The notes below the pieces were generated by a model. It made no database searches, had not been told where the DNA came from, and saw nothing but the letters and a program-made list of their open reading frames with translations. From Pseudomonadota bacterium (GTDB lineage Bacteria > Myxococcota_A > Bradymonadia > UBA4248): a DNA stretch of 40,958 bases. A program made the position numbers and the translations under genes. The number at the start of each line of letters is the position of its first letter. The stretch's first letter is position 1. Shown one piece after another: positions 18,007 to 26,503 of the stretch. The stretch lies in NCBI GenBank assembly GCA_017441205.1, contig JAFRYG010000039.1:1-40958 (forward strand), written 5' to 3'.

Positions 18007-19470
18007 TTATCGTTCAATCCCGGTAAAGTAGAGCGAAACGTTTTCGTAATCCGCGATAGCCCCGGCCTCTTTCATGAGCAGGAGCCCGGCAAGTCCGGCG
18101 CTTCCGGTTGCGGAAGGCCAAATGGCGGTATAGGAATTGGCGAGTTCGTGTGCTTTTTTGAGGTGATCCTCATCGGCGACGAGGGGAAGTCCACCGGTTC
18201 TGAGCATCGTACAGATGATGGCGTACCAGTCGTAGGTTTCATCGTCGAGGATGCCGTGTGCGATCGAATGCGGCGCGGATTCCCATGGCCACATGAATGC
18301 ATTCTTGTTTGCGCAGGCGTAGCGCACGACGGACTGAACTGCCGTGGAATCCCATGCGGAACGGATGCAGTCGGCCATGATCAGGCGCTGCGAAATTGCT
18401 GAAGAATCGTGGGCTTCGGCACGGTCTTCGACGGACATATCATCTTTAAAGGGCTCGAGTTCGGGGAAAGGCAGACCGCGCAGCCGGGCATCGATGAGCC
18501 TGACGATGCGGTCGTAGGCTCGCGCCAGCGGAAATGCACCGCGAGTCTGAACGGTATGGAAGCGCGGCAAAATCGGGAGGGCTTCGTGGCGCATGGTATC
18601 GGCCAGAGCCTGAGCAGAACTCGATGCGAGCGCACCGCCGCCGACCTGGACAAACATGTGGTGGCACGAATGGTTATTTTCGATCCATCGATCGAAGATT
18701 TCATAAGCCAGCGTCGAACCGCCTTCGATGGTCAGTCCGTTGTCGGGGCCCTGGCATGTGAAAGGAATGGCACCGTCGCGGACGGCCTCGAGGGATCGCA
18801 GGTAGCAGGGATCTCCGAGTTCGCCTTCGCGGCGTTCACAGATGTGCAGATTTGCCCCGAGCGCCTTGAGCCGTTCGACGACACTCTCTTCGGCATCGGT
18901 GGGGATATAGACTTCGAGTTTTGCGCCTGCGGCCTTGCTCACGACAGCAGCCGCGAGTGCGGCATTGCCGCAGCTTGCGATGGCAAAGGGACGATTCAGG
19001 GATTCTTTCGACAGGTTGAGCAGAATGCCAAATAAATGGCGCGCCTTGTGAGATCCGGCAACATTATGGGTTTCGTCTTTGACGAAGAGCTTCTGCATGG
19101 GATCAAATCCAAGCGCATCGGCGAGTTCGGTTTCGATGGTCAATGGCGTTTCGACGAACCCGGTGCCATCGATTGCAGCGAGCTTTGCATCGAGTTCCGC
19201 GACGCGTTCGAGGTAATCGATGTCGCTGTGATGTGAGTTCAAAGCGCGATGATAACCGAGCAGCCGATGGCGATAGCGAACGAATGGGTTCCTGGAATCT
19301 TCAAGTTTGCTGCGCTGCCAGAGCTGTGTCGTAATGACATGTTTTTTTTGCAGGATGTGATTTACATTCGGCATGCAGTCGCGATTTGGACATGAAAATG
19401 TCGTGGAATCATAAGCATGAACGCGGGTTCCACAACCGACACACGAAACATAATGATGCTGGGGAATCAT
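18007..19470 (-). CDS. Threonine-synthase-like PLP-dependent enzyme with N-terminal zinc ribbon
   Basis: This 487-residue protein is a fold-type II PLP enzyme. The lysine that binds PLP is Lys142 in HNVAGSHKARH, the Asn loop is ASCGNAAL, and the glycine-rich phosphate loop is VQVGGGALASS. The N-terminus has CVGC...CPNRDC (residues 10-32), a likely zinc ribbon, as is often seen in threonine-synthase-like proteins. The relation to threonine synthase, threonine dehydratase or an unassigned family member cannot be settled by eye, and no threonine-pathway neighbours are present to decide it. Starts on the only well-placed ATG; a GGAG sequence lies upstream. A heptamer repeat array and a conserved 30-base core lie in its upstream region. 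Confidence 0.75.
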   Translation of the reverse strand: MIPQHHYVSCVGCGTRVHAYDSTTFSCPNRDCMPNVNHILQKKHVITTQLWQRSKLEDSRNPFVRYRHRLLGYHRALNSHHSDIDYLERVAELDAKLAAIDGTGFVETPLTIETELADALGFDPMQKLFVKDETHNVAGSHKARHLFGILLNLSKESLNRPFAIASCGNAALAAAVVSKAAGAKLEVYIPTDAEESVVERLKALGANLHICERREGELGDPCYLRSLEAVRDGAIPFTCQGPDNGLTIEGGSTLAYEIFDRWIENNHSCHHMFVQVGGGALASSSAQALADTMRHEALPILPRFHTVQTRGAFPLARAYDRIVRLIDARLRGLPFPELEPFKDDMSVEDRAEAHDSSAISQRLIMADCIRSAWDSTAVQSVVRYACANKNAFMWPWESAPHSIAHGILDDETYDWYAIICTMLRTGGLPLVADEDHLKKAHELANSYTAIWPSATGSAGLAGLLLMKEAGAIADYENVSLYFTGIER

Positions 19471-19495
19471 GAAAACTCCGACGAAAAAGGGATAA

Positions 19496-19596
19496 GGTTG
19501 GGTATTGGAAGTTGGGGGTTGGAAGTTTGTGCTTTATTTACCTAATTCTTTTGCAAAGACCTTTGTAATTGCATAACTCACAACGCATAACGCACG
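19496..19596 (-). repeat. Family D heptamer array with conserved 30-base core
   Basis: On the minus strand the heptamers AACTTCC AACCCCC AACTTCC AATACCC AACC run in phase near 19530-19496, and AACTCAC AACGCAT AACGCAC (plus strand) near 19574-19595. Between them lies the core TTTACCTAATTCTTTTGCAA at the start of 19537-19566. A 30-base version with 26 identities is at 32150-32179, also flanked by heptamers and also upstream of a minus-strand gene. Confidence 0.65.
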
Positions 19597-19620
19597 AGTA
19601 CAAGCTAAAGGCAAACAGCA

Positions 19621-20610
19621 TTACGGGACTTCGATTTTACCCATAATGGCTTCGATAATATCGAGTGATGTCAAATTATCGGCTTCGGCCTCATAGGTCA
19701 GTGAGATTCTGTGCTGCAGGACATCGACGACGAGCTTTTGAACATCCTCTGGCGAGACGAATGCACGCAAATCCATGAATGCAGCGGCCTTTGCGGCATT
19801 AGCCAGTGAAATGGTCGCGCGGGGGCTTGCGCCGCGAGCGATGCAGCTGGCGACTTTCGGCAGGCCAAACTGTTCGGGATGGCGCGTCGCATAGACGATA
19901 CTGACGATGTAATTCTGAATGCGTTCGTCGATATATATCTTTTCGACATTGGAAGCTGCCGTAATAATATTGCTCGCCGTTGTGATCGAGTTGACGGAGA
20001 TTTCCTGCGGAGAAGTCATGCGCTGAAGGATTTTCTTTTCTTCTTCGAAAGAAGGATAATCCACGGTGACCTTGAGCATGAATCTGTCGACCTGAGCTTC
20101 GGGAAGCGGGTAAGTACCTTCCTGATCGATGGGATTCTGCGTAGCCACGACGAGGAAAGGCCTTGGGAGCGGATAGGTGGTATCGCCGATAGTGACCTGT
20201 TTTTCCTGCATGGCTTCGAGCAGCGCGGACTGAACTTTTGCAGGAGCCCTGTTGATTTCATCCGCGAGGACGAGATTTGCGAAGACGGGTCCTTTCTTGG
20301 CATAAAAGGAACCGTTATCCTGCCGGTAAGCGAGGGATCCGATGAGGTCTGCCGGCAAAAGATCGGGCGTAAACTGGATTCTGTGGAACTGACAATCGAC
20401 GACATTTGCGACGGTATTGCAGAGCAGGGTTTTGGCCAGTCCGGGTACGCCTTCGAGCAGGATATGTCCGCCGGTGAGAAGTGCAATTATCGCGCAGTCG
20501 ATCATGTGATCCTGCCCCACGATTATGCGGGAAATCTCAGCCTTCATGGCCGAAAGGAATCCAGCGCTCTGTCGAATCACATTGCTCAGTTCATTAAGAG
20601 ATTGATCCAT
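19621..20610 (-). CDS. MoxR-family AAA+ ATPase
   Basis: This 329-residue protein is of normal length for MoxR ATPases, chaperone-like AAA+ proteins that often work with von Willebrand A-domain proteins on complex assembly. The Walker A motif is GVPGLAKT at residues 54-61. The Walker B region is LVLADEINRAPAKVQSALLEAMQE, the family signature, and sensor 1 lies in VVATQNPIDQEGTYPLPEAQVDRF. The usual MoxR partners (DUF58, VWA and transglutaminase-like genes) are absent. Instead it follows pspA, but a strong terminator between them argues for a separate transcript. Confidence 0.93.
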   Translation of the reverse strand: MDQSLNELSNVIRQSAGFLSAMKAEISRIIVGQDHMIDCAIIALLTGGHILLEGVPGLAKTLLCNTVANVVDCQFHRIQFTPDLLPADLIGSLAYRQDNGSFYAKKGPVFANLVLADEINRAPAKVQSALLEAMQEKQVTIGDTTYPLPRPFLVVATQNPIDQEGTYPLPEAQVDRFMLKVTVDYPSFEEEKKILQRMTSPQEISVNSITTASNIITAASNVEKIYIDERIQNYIVSIVYATRHPEQFGLPKVASCIARGASPRATISLANAAKAAAFMDLRAFVSPEDVQKLVVDVLQHRISLTYEAEADNLTSLDIIEAIMGKIEVP

Positions 20611-20680
20611 ATTTTATCCCAGATAACAGCAATAAAGTCATTGGCATACCGGGAGCAATCGCAATGCGCCCGTGCCAATA

Positions 20681-20720
20681 AAAAAAGCCCGCCCGGCAAA
20701 GGAAGAGCCAGAGCGGGCTA
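20681..20720 (-). terminator. Rho-independent terminator after pspA
   Basis: On the minus strand AGCCCGCTCTGGC pairs with GCCGGGCGGGCT around a T-rich loop, followed by a run of seven T. It begins 20 bases after the pspA stop codon. Confidence 0.88.
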
Positions 20721-20739
20721 AAGAATCATCCATTCAATC

Positions 20740-21519
20740 TTACAGGTCATCCCAGCTCTGGATGTTCTGAAGTTTGTTGGCAGCAGCGTTGTTGTACTGG
20801 CTGTCGTAGGAACCTTCGCCGGCAGCGGGAGCAGGCGCAGCGCTGGTTTTGCCCATTTTGGCTTTCAGAGCAGCAAGAGCATCGTTGTTATTGACAGCGG
20901 GTTTGAGGCTGTTGATTTCCTTTTCGAGGTCATCGCCGCCAGAATATTCCGTAGCGAGTTCTTCGCTTGCCTGAGCCTGAGCTTCGAGGGCTTCGACTTT
21001 TTCGGCCATGCGATCGAAGGTCGAGAACGCGGAGGCGTCGTTCATACCAGCGAGTGTTTCGTGAATGGTTTTGCTGGCTTCTGCACGTTTTGCCTGAGCG
21101 ACGAGAAGCGCTTTTTTGCGTTTGGCTTCTTCGATTTTGTTATTCATGTTTTTGAGCTGTTCTTTCAGCTTATCGCAGCCCTGTTTCTGAGTCTGCCACT
21201 GAGCGCGGAAAGCATCAGCTTCTTTCTGAGCTTCGGCCTGACGTCCGAGAGCTTCTGCGGCCAGGTCGTCACGATTGCCATTGACGGCCATCATGGCTTT
21301 ATTTTCCCATTCTTTTGCGCGCTCAACAGCCTTATCATACTGAATTTTCAGTCTTTTTTCGTATGCAATATTTTCAGCGATTTTGGCTTTTGCCTGATTG
21401 AGCTGTTCAGTCATATCGCGGATGGTCTGATTCAAGACCTTCTCGGGATCTTCCATTTTATCGATAGCGGCATTGGCTTCGGCTTTGAACAGCGTTGAAA
21501 TACGTCCAAAAATTCCCAT
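20740..21519 (-). CDS. pspA: PspA/IM30 family membrane-stress protein
   Basis: This 259-residue protein begins MGIFGRISTLFKAEANAAIDKMEDPEKVLNQ, the typical PspA/Vipp1 amphipathic helix and following segment. It is almost wholly alpha-helical coiled coil (about residues 25-185), with a low-complexity Ala/Pro tail and a final SYDSQYNNAAANKLQNIQSWDDL. PspA binds stressed inner membranes and helps keep the proton barrier. GGAG lies seven bases before the ATG. It is 45 bases downstream of the YbjN-like gene and shares its promoter, so the two probably act together. Confidence 0.93.
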   Translation of the reverse strand: MGIFGRISTLFKAEANAAIDKMEDPEKVLNQTIRDMTEQLNQAKAKIAENIAYEKRLKIQYDKAVERAKEWENKAMMAVNGNRDDLAAEALGRQAEAQKEADAFRAQWQTQKQGCDKLKEQLKNMNNKIEEAKRKKALLVAQAKRAEASKTIHETLAGMNDASAFSTFDRMAEKVEALEAQAQASEELATEYSGGDDLEKEINSLKPAVNNNDALAALKAKMGKTSAAPAPAAGEGSYDSQYNNAAANKLQNIQSWDDL

Positions 21520-21564
21520 CTTATGTCTCCTTCACTGAATGATTAACCTTAACTCTGGTGAATA

Positions 21565-21948
21565 TTATGCTTCGAACTCTTTGAGAATTTCGTAGTGATC
21601 ATGAATTGCCATTGCCAGAGATTCGATGGAAGCCCGGAATTCATTCATGTCAAGGTTCTCAAGCTGGAGAGTATCGGTGATGAGGATATCATCGCCATCG
21701 ATACCATAAGCGCCGGCGACCAGCGCTTCAGCATTGAGTTCAAGGAGTTTTCTGTAAAGTGCTTCACGATTCTTTTCAGGAACTTTCATTAACCGAACGC
21801 TAAAGATAACGAGCGGTGGTGTAACGAGAACGATAATATCATCGACTTCCGGCACATCATCGATCAGGCGATAAAGCCCTTCTCCCAAGACCTCATACGG
21901 TGTATCAAGCTCGAGCAGATAACGTTCAACATCTTCTATAGTACGCAT
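21565..21948 (-). CDS. YbjN / secretion-chaperone-like small protein
   Basis: The ATG at 21948 is chosen over 21990 because GGGAGG sits six bases before it. The longer frame would put that ribosome site inside the gene. The 127-residue acidic protein (RTIEDVERYLLELDTPYEVLG...) alternates strands and helices as in the YbjN / type III secretion chaperone-like fold. There is no signal peptide or membrane segment. It is the first gene of the operon with pspA. The YbjN assignment is by general pattern and is not certain; a regulator or partner of PspA is inferred from the operon. Confidence 0.6.
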   Translation of the reverse strand: MRTIEDVERYLLELDTPYEVLGEGLYRLIDDVPEVDDIIVLVTPPLVIFSVRLMKVPEKNREALYRKLLELNAEALVAGAYGIDGDDILITDTLQLENLDMNEFRASIESLAMAIHDHYEILKEFEA

Positions 21949-22004
21949 CCAAAACCTCCCGGGAAAACAAAAGTGCAAAATGCACAACAAAAAAATTCGT
22001 GGTG

Positions 22005-22033
22005 ATTATACCACACGCCCCCCTGCCGCGCAA
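22005..22033 (-). promoter_or_regulatory. Sigma-70 promoter of the ybjN-like/pspA operon
   Basis: On the minus strand TTGCGC (22033-22028), exactly 17 bases, and a perfect TATAAT (22010-22005). The leader of about 50 bases contains GTGCA-AAA-TGCAC just before the ribosome site. No sigma-54 type -24/-12 boxes are seen, unlike enterobacterial psp. Confidence 0.72.
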
Positions 22034-22085
22034 TCCAGATTCCAAAGCAGAAAGCGGATTTGCCTCTTTACGGGACTGAAAAGAT

Positions 22086-23864
22086 TCAATCGCCGGCGAT
22101 GCTCACGGCGAGCCTGATTTTCTGCGTCGATTTGAGCGCCGGAGCAGAGGGCATTTTTCCAAATACCTTCAGGATGCATTGAATCGTTTCGGGATCGAGT
22201 GCCGGCAATTTTCGATCCTTATCGATCGGATCTTTAAGTACTCCGGATATTTCCTTACCCAAAGCGACCCCATTGAGCGGCTGTTCAAGGATCATAAAAG
22301 CGCCTTTGCCATAAGTTTTTGGCAGGCACTCTTTAACCTCTTTTTCCTTGCCGTAAAACGTCGCCCTCCAGGAAGACAATTCTTTTTCGGGGACACCCAA
22401 AAACAGACTTGGTCCCAACACGAGCTTTACGGGCATCGACCTGAATGACATCGACATGCCACCGTTTTTGAAACTCATTGGAATCTCCGCCTCCATGGTA
22501 TTAAACCAATCCTGGAGTTCCCGACGGCGCTGAACAATATTCTGAACATTGCGATAATGAATGGCCCCCAGCAATTCAATCAGTTTTACCTGCCATTTAT
22601 CCCCACTGACGATCTGTTCAAAGAACGCATCCAGTGCAGGTTCCGCAGGATCCAACGTCACAAAAGGAACCCATGCAAGCGTCGTAATGGGTTCAGAATC
22701 CAAAACGAGCGCCTTTACTATATCAGCTTTTTTGGGTACTTCCGCGGGCTGCGGGTCACCTGCCGGAACCTCTTTATCCCCAGCATTACCATCGGCATGT
22801 TCACTTGATTCTTCAATCGTGACGCCCGACGGATCCGTTTTGTCTTCGTTCGCCGACACGTAATATTCCAGCGTAGCCTGAACGAGTCCCGGCGAGAGTT
22901 CCGAACCATTGGATGCCTGTTGATAGAGCTTAGCCAGCCTGGAAAATTGATCGTGCATTTCGATCTTCCAGAGCACCTGTTCAAGCCCAGTACTGTCCGA
23001 ATTCATTTTTTCCAATATTTCCCGATGCGTCTGCGGCATCAAAGAATCGAGTACTCTGCTCAGATAAATCGTTCTCAGACTAAACAATGAATCATCAGCA
23101 TGATTAACCGCTTGTATTTTCCATGCCAGTCGCTGAGCTATGGAACATCGTTTCAGAGCTTTGATATCGAGATTCTGAGGGTCTTCCAGGCCAAGTATTT
23201 CACCATACTGCTCATAGCTCTGTACGAAACATCGTTCGGCATCTTTCTGCCAGATGGTTTTCGATGAATCACGAACAATAAATGGGTAATACGCCGAAAC
23301 CTCATCCTTTTTTCTGGCCCGAATCATCGAATCATCGTGCAGGACATAAAACCCGGGCTCCAAATTCCTGTCGCTCCGAACCAATACGCCTCCCCCCTGT
23401 TTTTCATCGAGCCTGTCGACAGAAACCGAGACGTTTCCCGATGGAATCCAGGCCACATTGGTATCATCCACGGGAGCGAACCACGATCCCGAATTTACTG
23501 CAACGCCTTTAAATCCGGTAATCTGTATCCGGGAATCATCCAGGTCTTTTGATGATATGACAAACGAATTCACCTCATCCGAAAACACCTTTCCCATGGG
23601 AGCGGTAAATCCGAATCCACGCTCAGCATTTGTCGGCATCAGGTGCTTGTGATCCCCCGCCTCCACTTCCTGGAATGCCATATCCCGCAGCACAAACACG
23701 CCGTCCGAGGGCGGACGTATATGGAGCATCCGGGGCTTTTCAGCATCTTCAGAAGACTTCTCAACGGTATTCTGTGGTTCAGCTTGTTTTTCGACTGATG
23801 ACGAACATCCGGCCGACAAAAGCATGCAAAGCCATAATGTATAAATCCACCCCGATCGCATCAT
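22086..23864 (-). CDS. Large lipoprotein of unknown function
   Basis: The start is set at ATG 23864 (or the adjacent 23861). MMRSGWIYTLWLCMLLSAGC is a lipoprotein signal, while the frame upstream to 23951 is not signal-like. The product is 592 residues, with an N-terminal beta-rich part (to about 215), a helical middle, an acidic Ser/Glu/Pro linker (about 340-375) and a C-terminal domain of unknown type. I recognise no family. It lies 130 bases downstream of the L,D-transpeptidase gene on the same strand and may share its transcript, so a role in the periplasm or at the outer membrane is plausible. Confidence 0.7.
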   Translation of the reverse strand: MMRSGWIYTLWLCMLLSAGCSSSVEKQAEPQNTVEKSSEDAEKPRMLHIRPPSDGVFVLRDMAFQEVEAGDHKHLMPTNAERGFGFTAPMGKVFSDEVNSFVISSKDLDDSRIQITGFKGVAVNSGSWFAPVDDTNVAWIPSGNVSVSVDRLDEKQGGGVLVRSDRNLEPGFYVLHDDSMIRARKKDEVSAYYPFIVRDSSKTIWQKDAERCFVQSYEQYGEILGLEDPQNLDIKALKRCSIAQRLAWKIQAVNHADDSLFSLRTIYLSRVLDSLMPQTHREILEKMNSDSTGLEQVLWKIEMHDQFSRLAKLYQQASNGSELSPGLVQATLEYYVSANEDKTDPSGVTIEESSEHADGNAGDKEVPAGDPQPAEVPKKADIVKALVLDSEPITTLAWVPFVTLDPAEPALDAFFEQIVSGDKWQVKLIELLGAIHYRNVQNIVQRRRELQDWFNTMEAEIPMSFKNGGMSMSFRSMPVKLVLGPSLFLGVPEKELSSWRATFYGKEKEVKECLPKTYGKGAFMILEQPLNGVALGKEISGVLKDPIDKDRKLPALDPETIQCILKVFGKMPSAPALKSTQKIRLAVSIAGD

Positions 23865-23994
23865 ACTGGCACCCACGTTGAATGCAGCCAATAGACTGAA
23901 CTTGTCATTTAAATTACACAATCTGTCCCCCGCCAACAGACTGGCAATCATATATGATCCGATTCGTTTTGGAAATGCACTGATTCAGGTAATG

Positions 23995-26241
23995 CTATTC
24001 TTCATCGGCACCGACATCAGCCCCGCCCTGCAGCGACGTTCTTGCGATCCAGGCTTTGGGCTGCGGTTTGCAGTGAAGGTCCTTCGCTTTGGGTGGTTCA
24101 AGAGCATACCGAATGTATCGGTAAGGATCTGCCAGAAAATACACCAGCCCTTCATCGTCGACGCGAACGGTGAAGTAATCGATAAAGACATCAAAACGCT
24201 TTTTAAAGACGATTCGCCGAGTCTTGAGATCTTCAATTTCGGTCGCGAGTTTGTCGTACCACTGCCCATCGTACTGCAAAAGGCGTTTGGCGAGTTCGAG
24301 CGGCTGCCAGACTCTCATGCAGCCGTGGCTGAATGCGCGAATGGGATATTTGAACAGGCCCTTTTGCGGACTGTCATGCAAAAATGTGCTGTGTGGATTC
24401 GGGAAAATGAATTTGACGCGTCCGAGCGCATTCTTTTCTGAAGGCAGCTGACGCAGTACGGTATGTCCCTTATCCGTATAATATTCGAACCCGTGATCCT
24501 GCAGCCATTTGGGGTCTGCATTGATCTTTTCGATGTAATCTTCCTGTTCAATGCGGGGCGGAACATTCCAGTATGGATTATATTCAAGATAAAGCATGCG
24601 TGCGTGCATGAGCGGCGTTGCATTGATGAATTTCCACTGTTTGGTTTCGGGGTCGCATGCTCTTTTGGAGTTTCCGGCAACGACGGGGAACCGATAGACC
24701 CGTTCGCCGTTGCGCCAGATTTCGCCATGGAAGTCGGGAACATTGATGAAAATGTAGTAGGGAGAATCGATAATCTGGGTTTTGTGCCAGCGTCTGAGAT
24801 TTTCGTCGATCTGTTCCAGTCTTTTCTGCAGCGGCGTATTGAGACTTTCCCAGAAGGATTTCATCACGCCCTTATCCTCATCGTACGCGAGCTGATGGGC
24901 TTCGTGATAAAGCCGCACTGCAGCACGGAGTTCGTCATCATAGACGTCGTAGCCCTCTTTTTCCTGAGCAGCCTGCGAGACATCCCCGTGAAAGTATCCT
25001 TCGGCGAACAATCTTTGTTTGAGTGCCGGAATATTCTTATTGGCGCGCCCTATTTTGAGCGACATCGACGGAATATTCTTCCATGGCTCCAGTGAAGCAT
25101 ATCGGTTTCGTGCTTCCATGAGCTGTTTGTAGGCCGGATGCGGCGGATACAGCACATTGACGAGTTCCGAAACGGTCTGTGCGTTCTGAATCTTTGCATC
25201 TCTGGCATTGGCCGCAGCGAGTTCTGCCGCGTGTGCATCCCTGGATTCATCGATCACGGGTTCCGCATTCACATCGCCCGAAACTTCCTGTACTTCCTCG
25301 GAGTCATCACTTCCGGCATTCGGCTTGTCACCATCCTGCTTGTCATTCAGTCCCGGTGCCGGAGCATCCATGACGCGAGCGAGTGATTCGAGCCAGACTC
25401 TCGTTCGTCCCGAAGCGATTTCGCGATATTTTGCATCACTCGGGCGTTTGCCGAGCTTGGCATTTTCGGAATCCGTCAAATGAGTCATATTTTCGAAAGC
25501 CATCGATCTGGCAAAACGCATGGCCAAATCTGTCGTCAATACTTCGACGAGAGCAGCCTGTTTGGCGGTTCTCGCCATATTCTGGGCACGGCCTTTAACG
25601 GTTTGATGAAGTCTTGGAAGCGTATTCTCGTCCTTGACGAGGTCCTTCATTAAATTTTTTACTTCCTGCGCATTCGTGACATCGACATTCCGGCTGATAA
25701 TCTGCTGAACGAGTATGGCCTGTTCTTCAGGCGTGAACTCAAATTTATCATCGGAATTTCCCGTTAAGGCTTCATCAAGTGCGTTGCGGGCATCAACCCA
25801 CGCAGTCACATCGATCTTTTCGAGCCCGTGCAGCTGAAGCTGTCTGAGCTCGGCCAGAAGCGGCTCTGCTGCAGACTGAATATGACCGTTGTTCACAAAT
25901 ATGGGAGAAAACTGCCGCGCCTCATAGACGGCCTTCAGATCTTCCGGCTGAAGCCAGGACGGTGTATTGCTGTCCTTTGCCTGTTTTTTGGGCTGCTCAG
26001 CGGTTACAAGTGCCTGTATTTCTTTGTTTAAATCATCTGATTTGGCAAACTTCATCGCGAAATTGGCCAGATTTTCCGAATTGGCTTTGACAAAAGCTTC
26101 CACAGTGCTCTGTTTTTGAGCATTTAAATCGACTTCTTTGGTACTCTCGGTCTGGGCAGGATTCACAGTCTCCGTCCCCGGAGAACCGCCGCATGCCGAT
26201 AAAGTCATTGCCAATGCTAAAGGAACAATCCATCGTTTCAT
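23995..26241 (-). CDS. L,D-transpeptidase of the YcbB/LdtD type, lipoprotein
   Basis: The 748-residue protein has the lipoprotein signal MKRWIVPLALAMTLSAC (Cys17) and an Asp/Gln-rich linker. The C-terminal catalytic domain is of the large L,D-transpeptidase type: YIFINVPDFHGEIWRNGERV, VVAGNSKRACDPE, then FLHDSPQKGLFKYP and RAFSHGCMRV with the catalytic Cys641. This pattern matches LdtD (YcbB), which makes 3-3 cross-links in peptidoglycan and resists many beta-lactams. A peptidoglycan-binding-like stretch (IPALKQRLFAEGYF) lies before it. The N-terminal part is longer than in E. coli LdtD and rich in helices. GGAGG lies about ten bases before the start. Confidence 0.9.
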   Translation of the reverse strand: MKRWIVPLALAMTLSACGGSPGTETVNPAQTESTKEVDLNAQKQSTVEAFVKANSENLANFAMKFAKSDDLNKEIQALVTAEQPKKQAKDSNTPSWLQPEDLKAVYEARQFSPIFVNNGHIQSAAEPLLAELRQLQLHGLEKIDVTAWVDARNALDEALTGNSDDKFEFTPEEQAILVQQIISRNVDVTNAQEVKNLMKDLVKDENTLPRLHQTVKGRAQNMARTAKQAALVEVLTTDLAMRFARSMAFENMTHLTDSENAKLGKRPSDAKYREIASGRTRVWLESLARVMDAPAPGLNDKQDGDKPNAGSDDSEEVQEVSGDVNAEPVIDESRDAHAAELAAANARDAKIQNAQTVSELVNVLYPPHPAYKQLMEARNRYASLEPWKNIPSMSLKIGRANKNIPALKQRLFAEGYFHGDVSQAAQEKEGYDVYDDELRAAVRLYHEAHQLAYDEDKGVMKSFWESLNTPLQKRLEQIDENLRRWHKTQIIDSPYYIFINVPDFHGEIWRNGERVYRFPVVAGNSKRACDPETKQWKFINATPLMHARMLYLEYNPYWNVPPRIEQEDYIEKINADPKWLQDHGFEYYTDKGHTVLRQLPSEKNALGRVKFIFPNPHSTFLHDSPQKGLFKYPIRAFSHGCMRVWQPLELAKRLLQYDGQWYDKLATEIEDLKTRRIVFKKRFDVFIDYFTVRVDDEGLVYFLADPYRYIRYALEPPKAKDLHCKPQPKAWIARTSLQGGADVGADEE

Positions 26242-26299
26242 CGTAATGAGCCTCCATGCTCATGTATTGCCAGATGTTTCGAAAAACACGCCTTTCTGC

Positions 26300-26327
26300 A
26301 GTATGATGGATATTTTTTTTTTGGCAA
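26300..26327 (-). promoter_or_regulatory. Candidate promoter of the L,D-transpeptidase gene
   Basis: On the minus strand TTGCCA (26327-26322), 16 bases including a run of A, and CATACT (26305-26300). The -35 box matches five of six positions and the -10 box four of six. Confidence 0.45.
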
Positions 26328-26390
26328 AATAAATGGGTTAGTGAACAGAGATGTGCGGTTTGCACGTCTGTATTTTCCCGAAACGACGTT

Positions 26391-26485
26391 GGCGCGGCGT
26401 ATTGCAGCGAAGCGGGATAGCCGCGCCCGCAGGGCGTATGGAGCAAGGGGGCGCGCCGAAACGGCCGCCCCCCGCGACATAGCCC
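26391..26485 (+). repeat. Two family B bulged-G hairpins at the 3' end of the CGCG/GLUG lipoprotein gene
   Basis: Copy 10 (26391-26427): outer GGCGCGGC/GCCGCGCC is perfect, with an unpaired G at 26399, TAT/ATA kept and the inner stem decayed. Copy 11 (26432-26485): outer GGGC/GCCC, unpaired G at 26436, TAT/ATA, then a long inner arm with GGGGGCG/CGCCCCC. The pair ends 18 bases from the stop of the minus-strand gene. Confidence 0.7.
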
Positions 26486-26503
26486 GCGCTCCCAAACCAA
26501 ATA

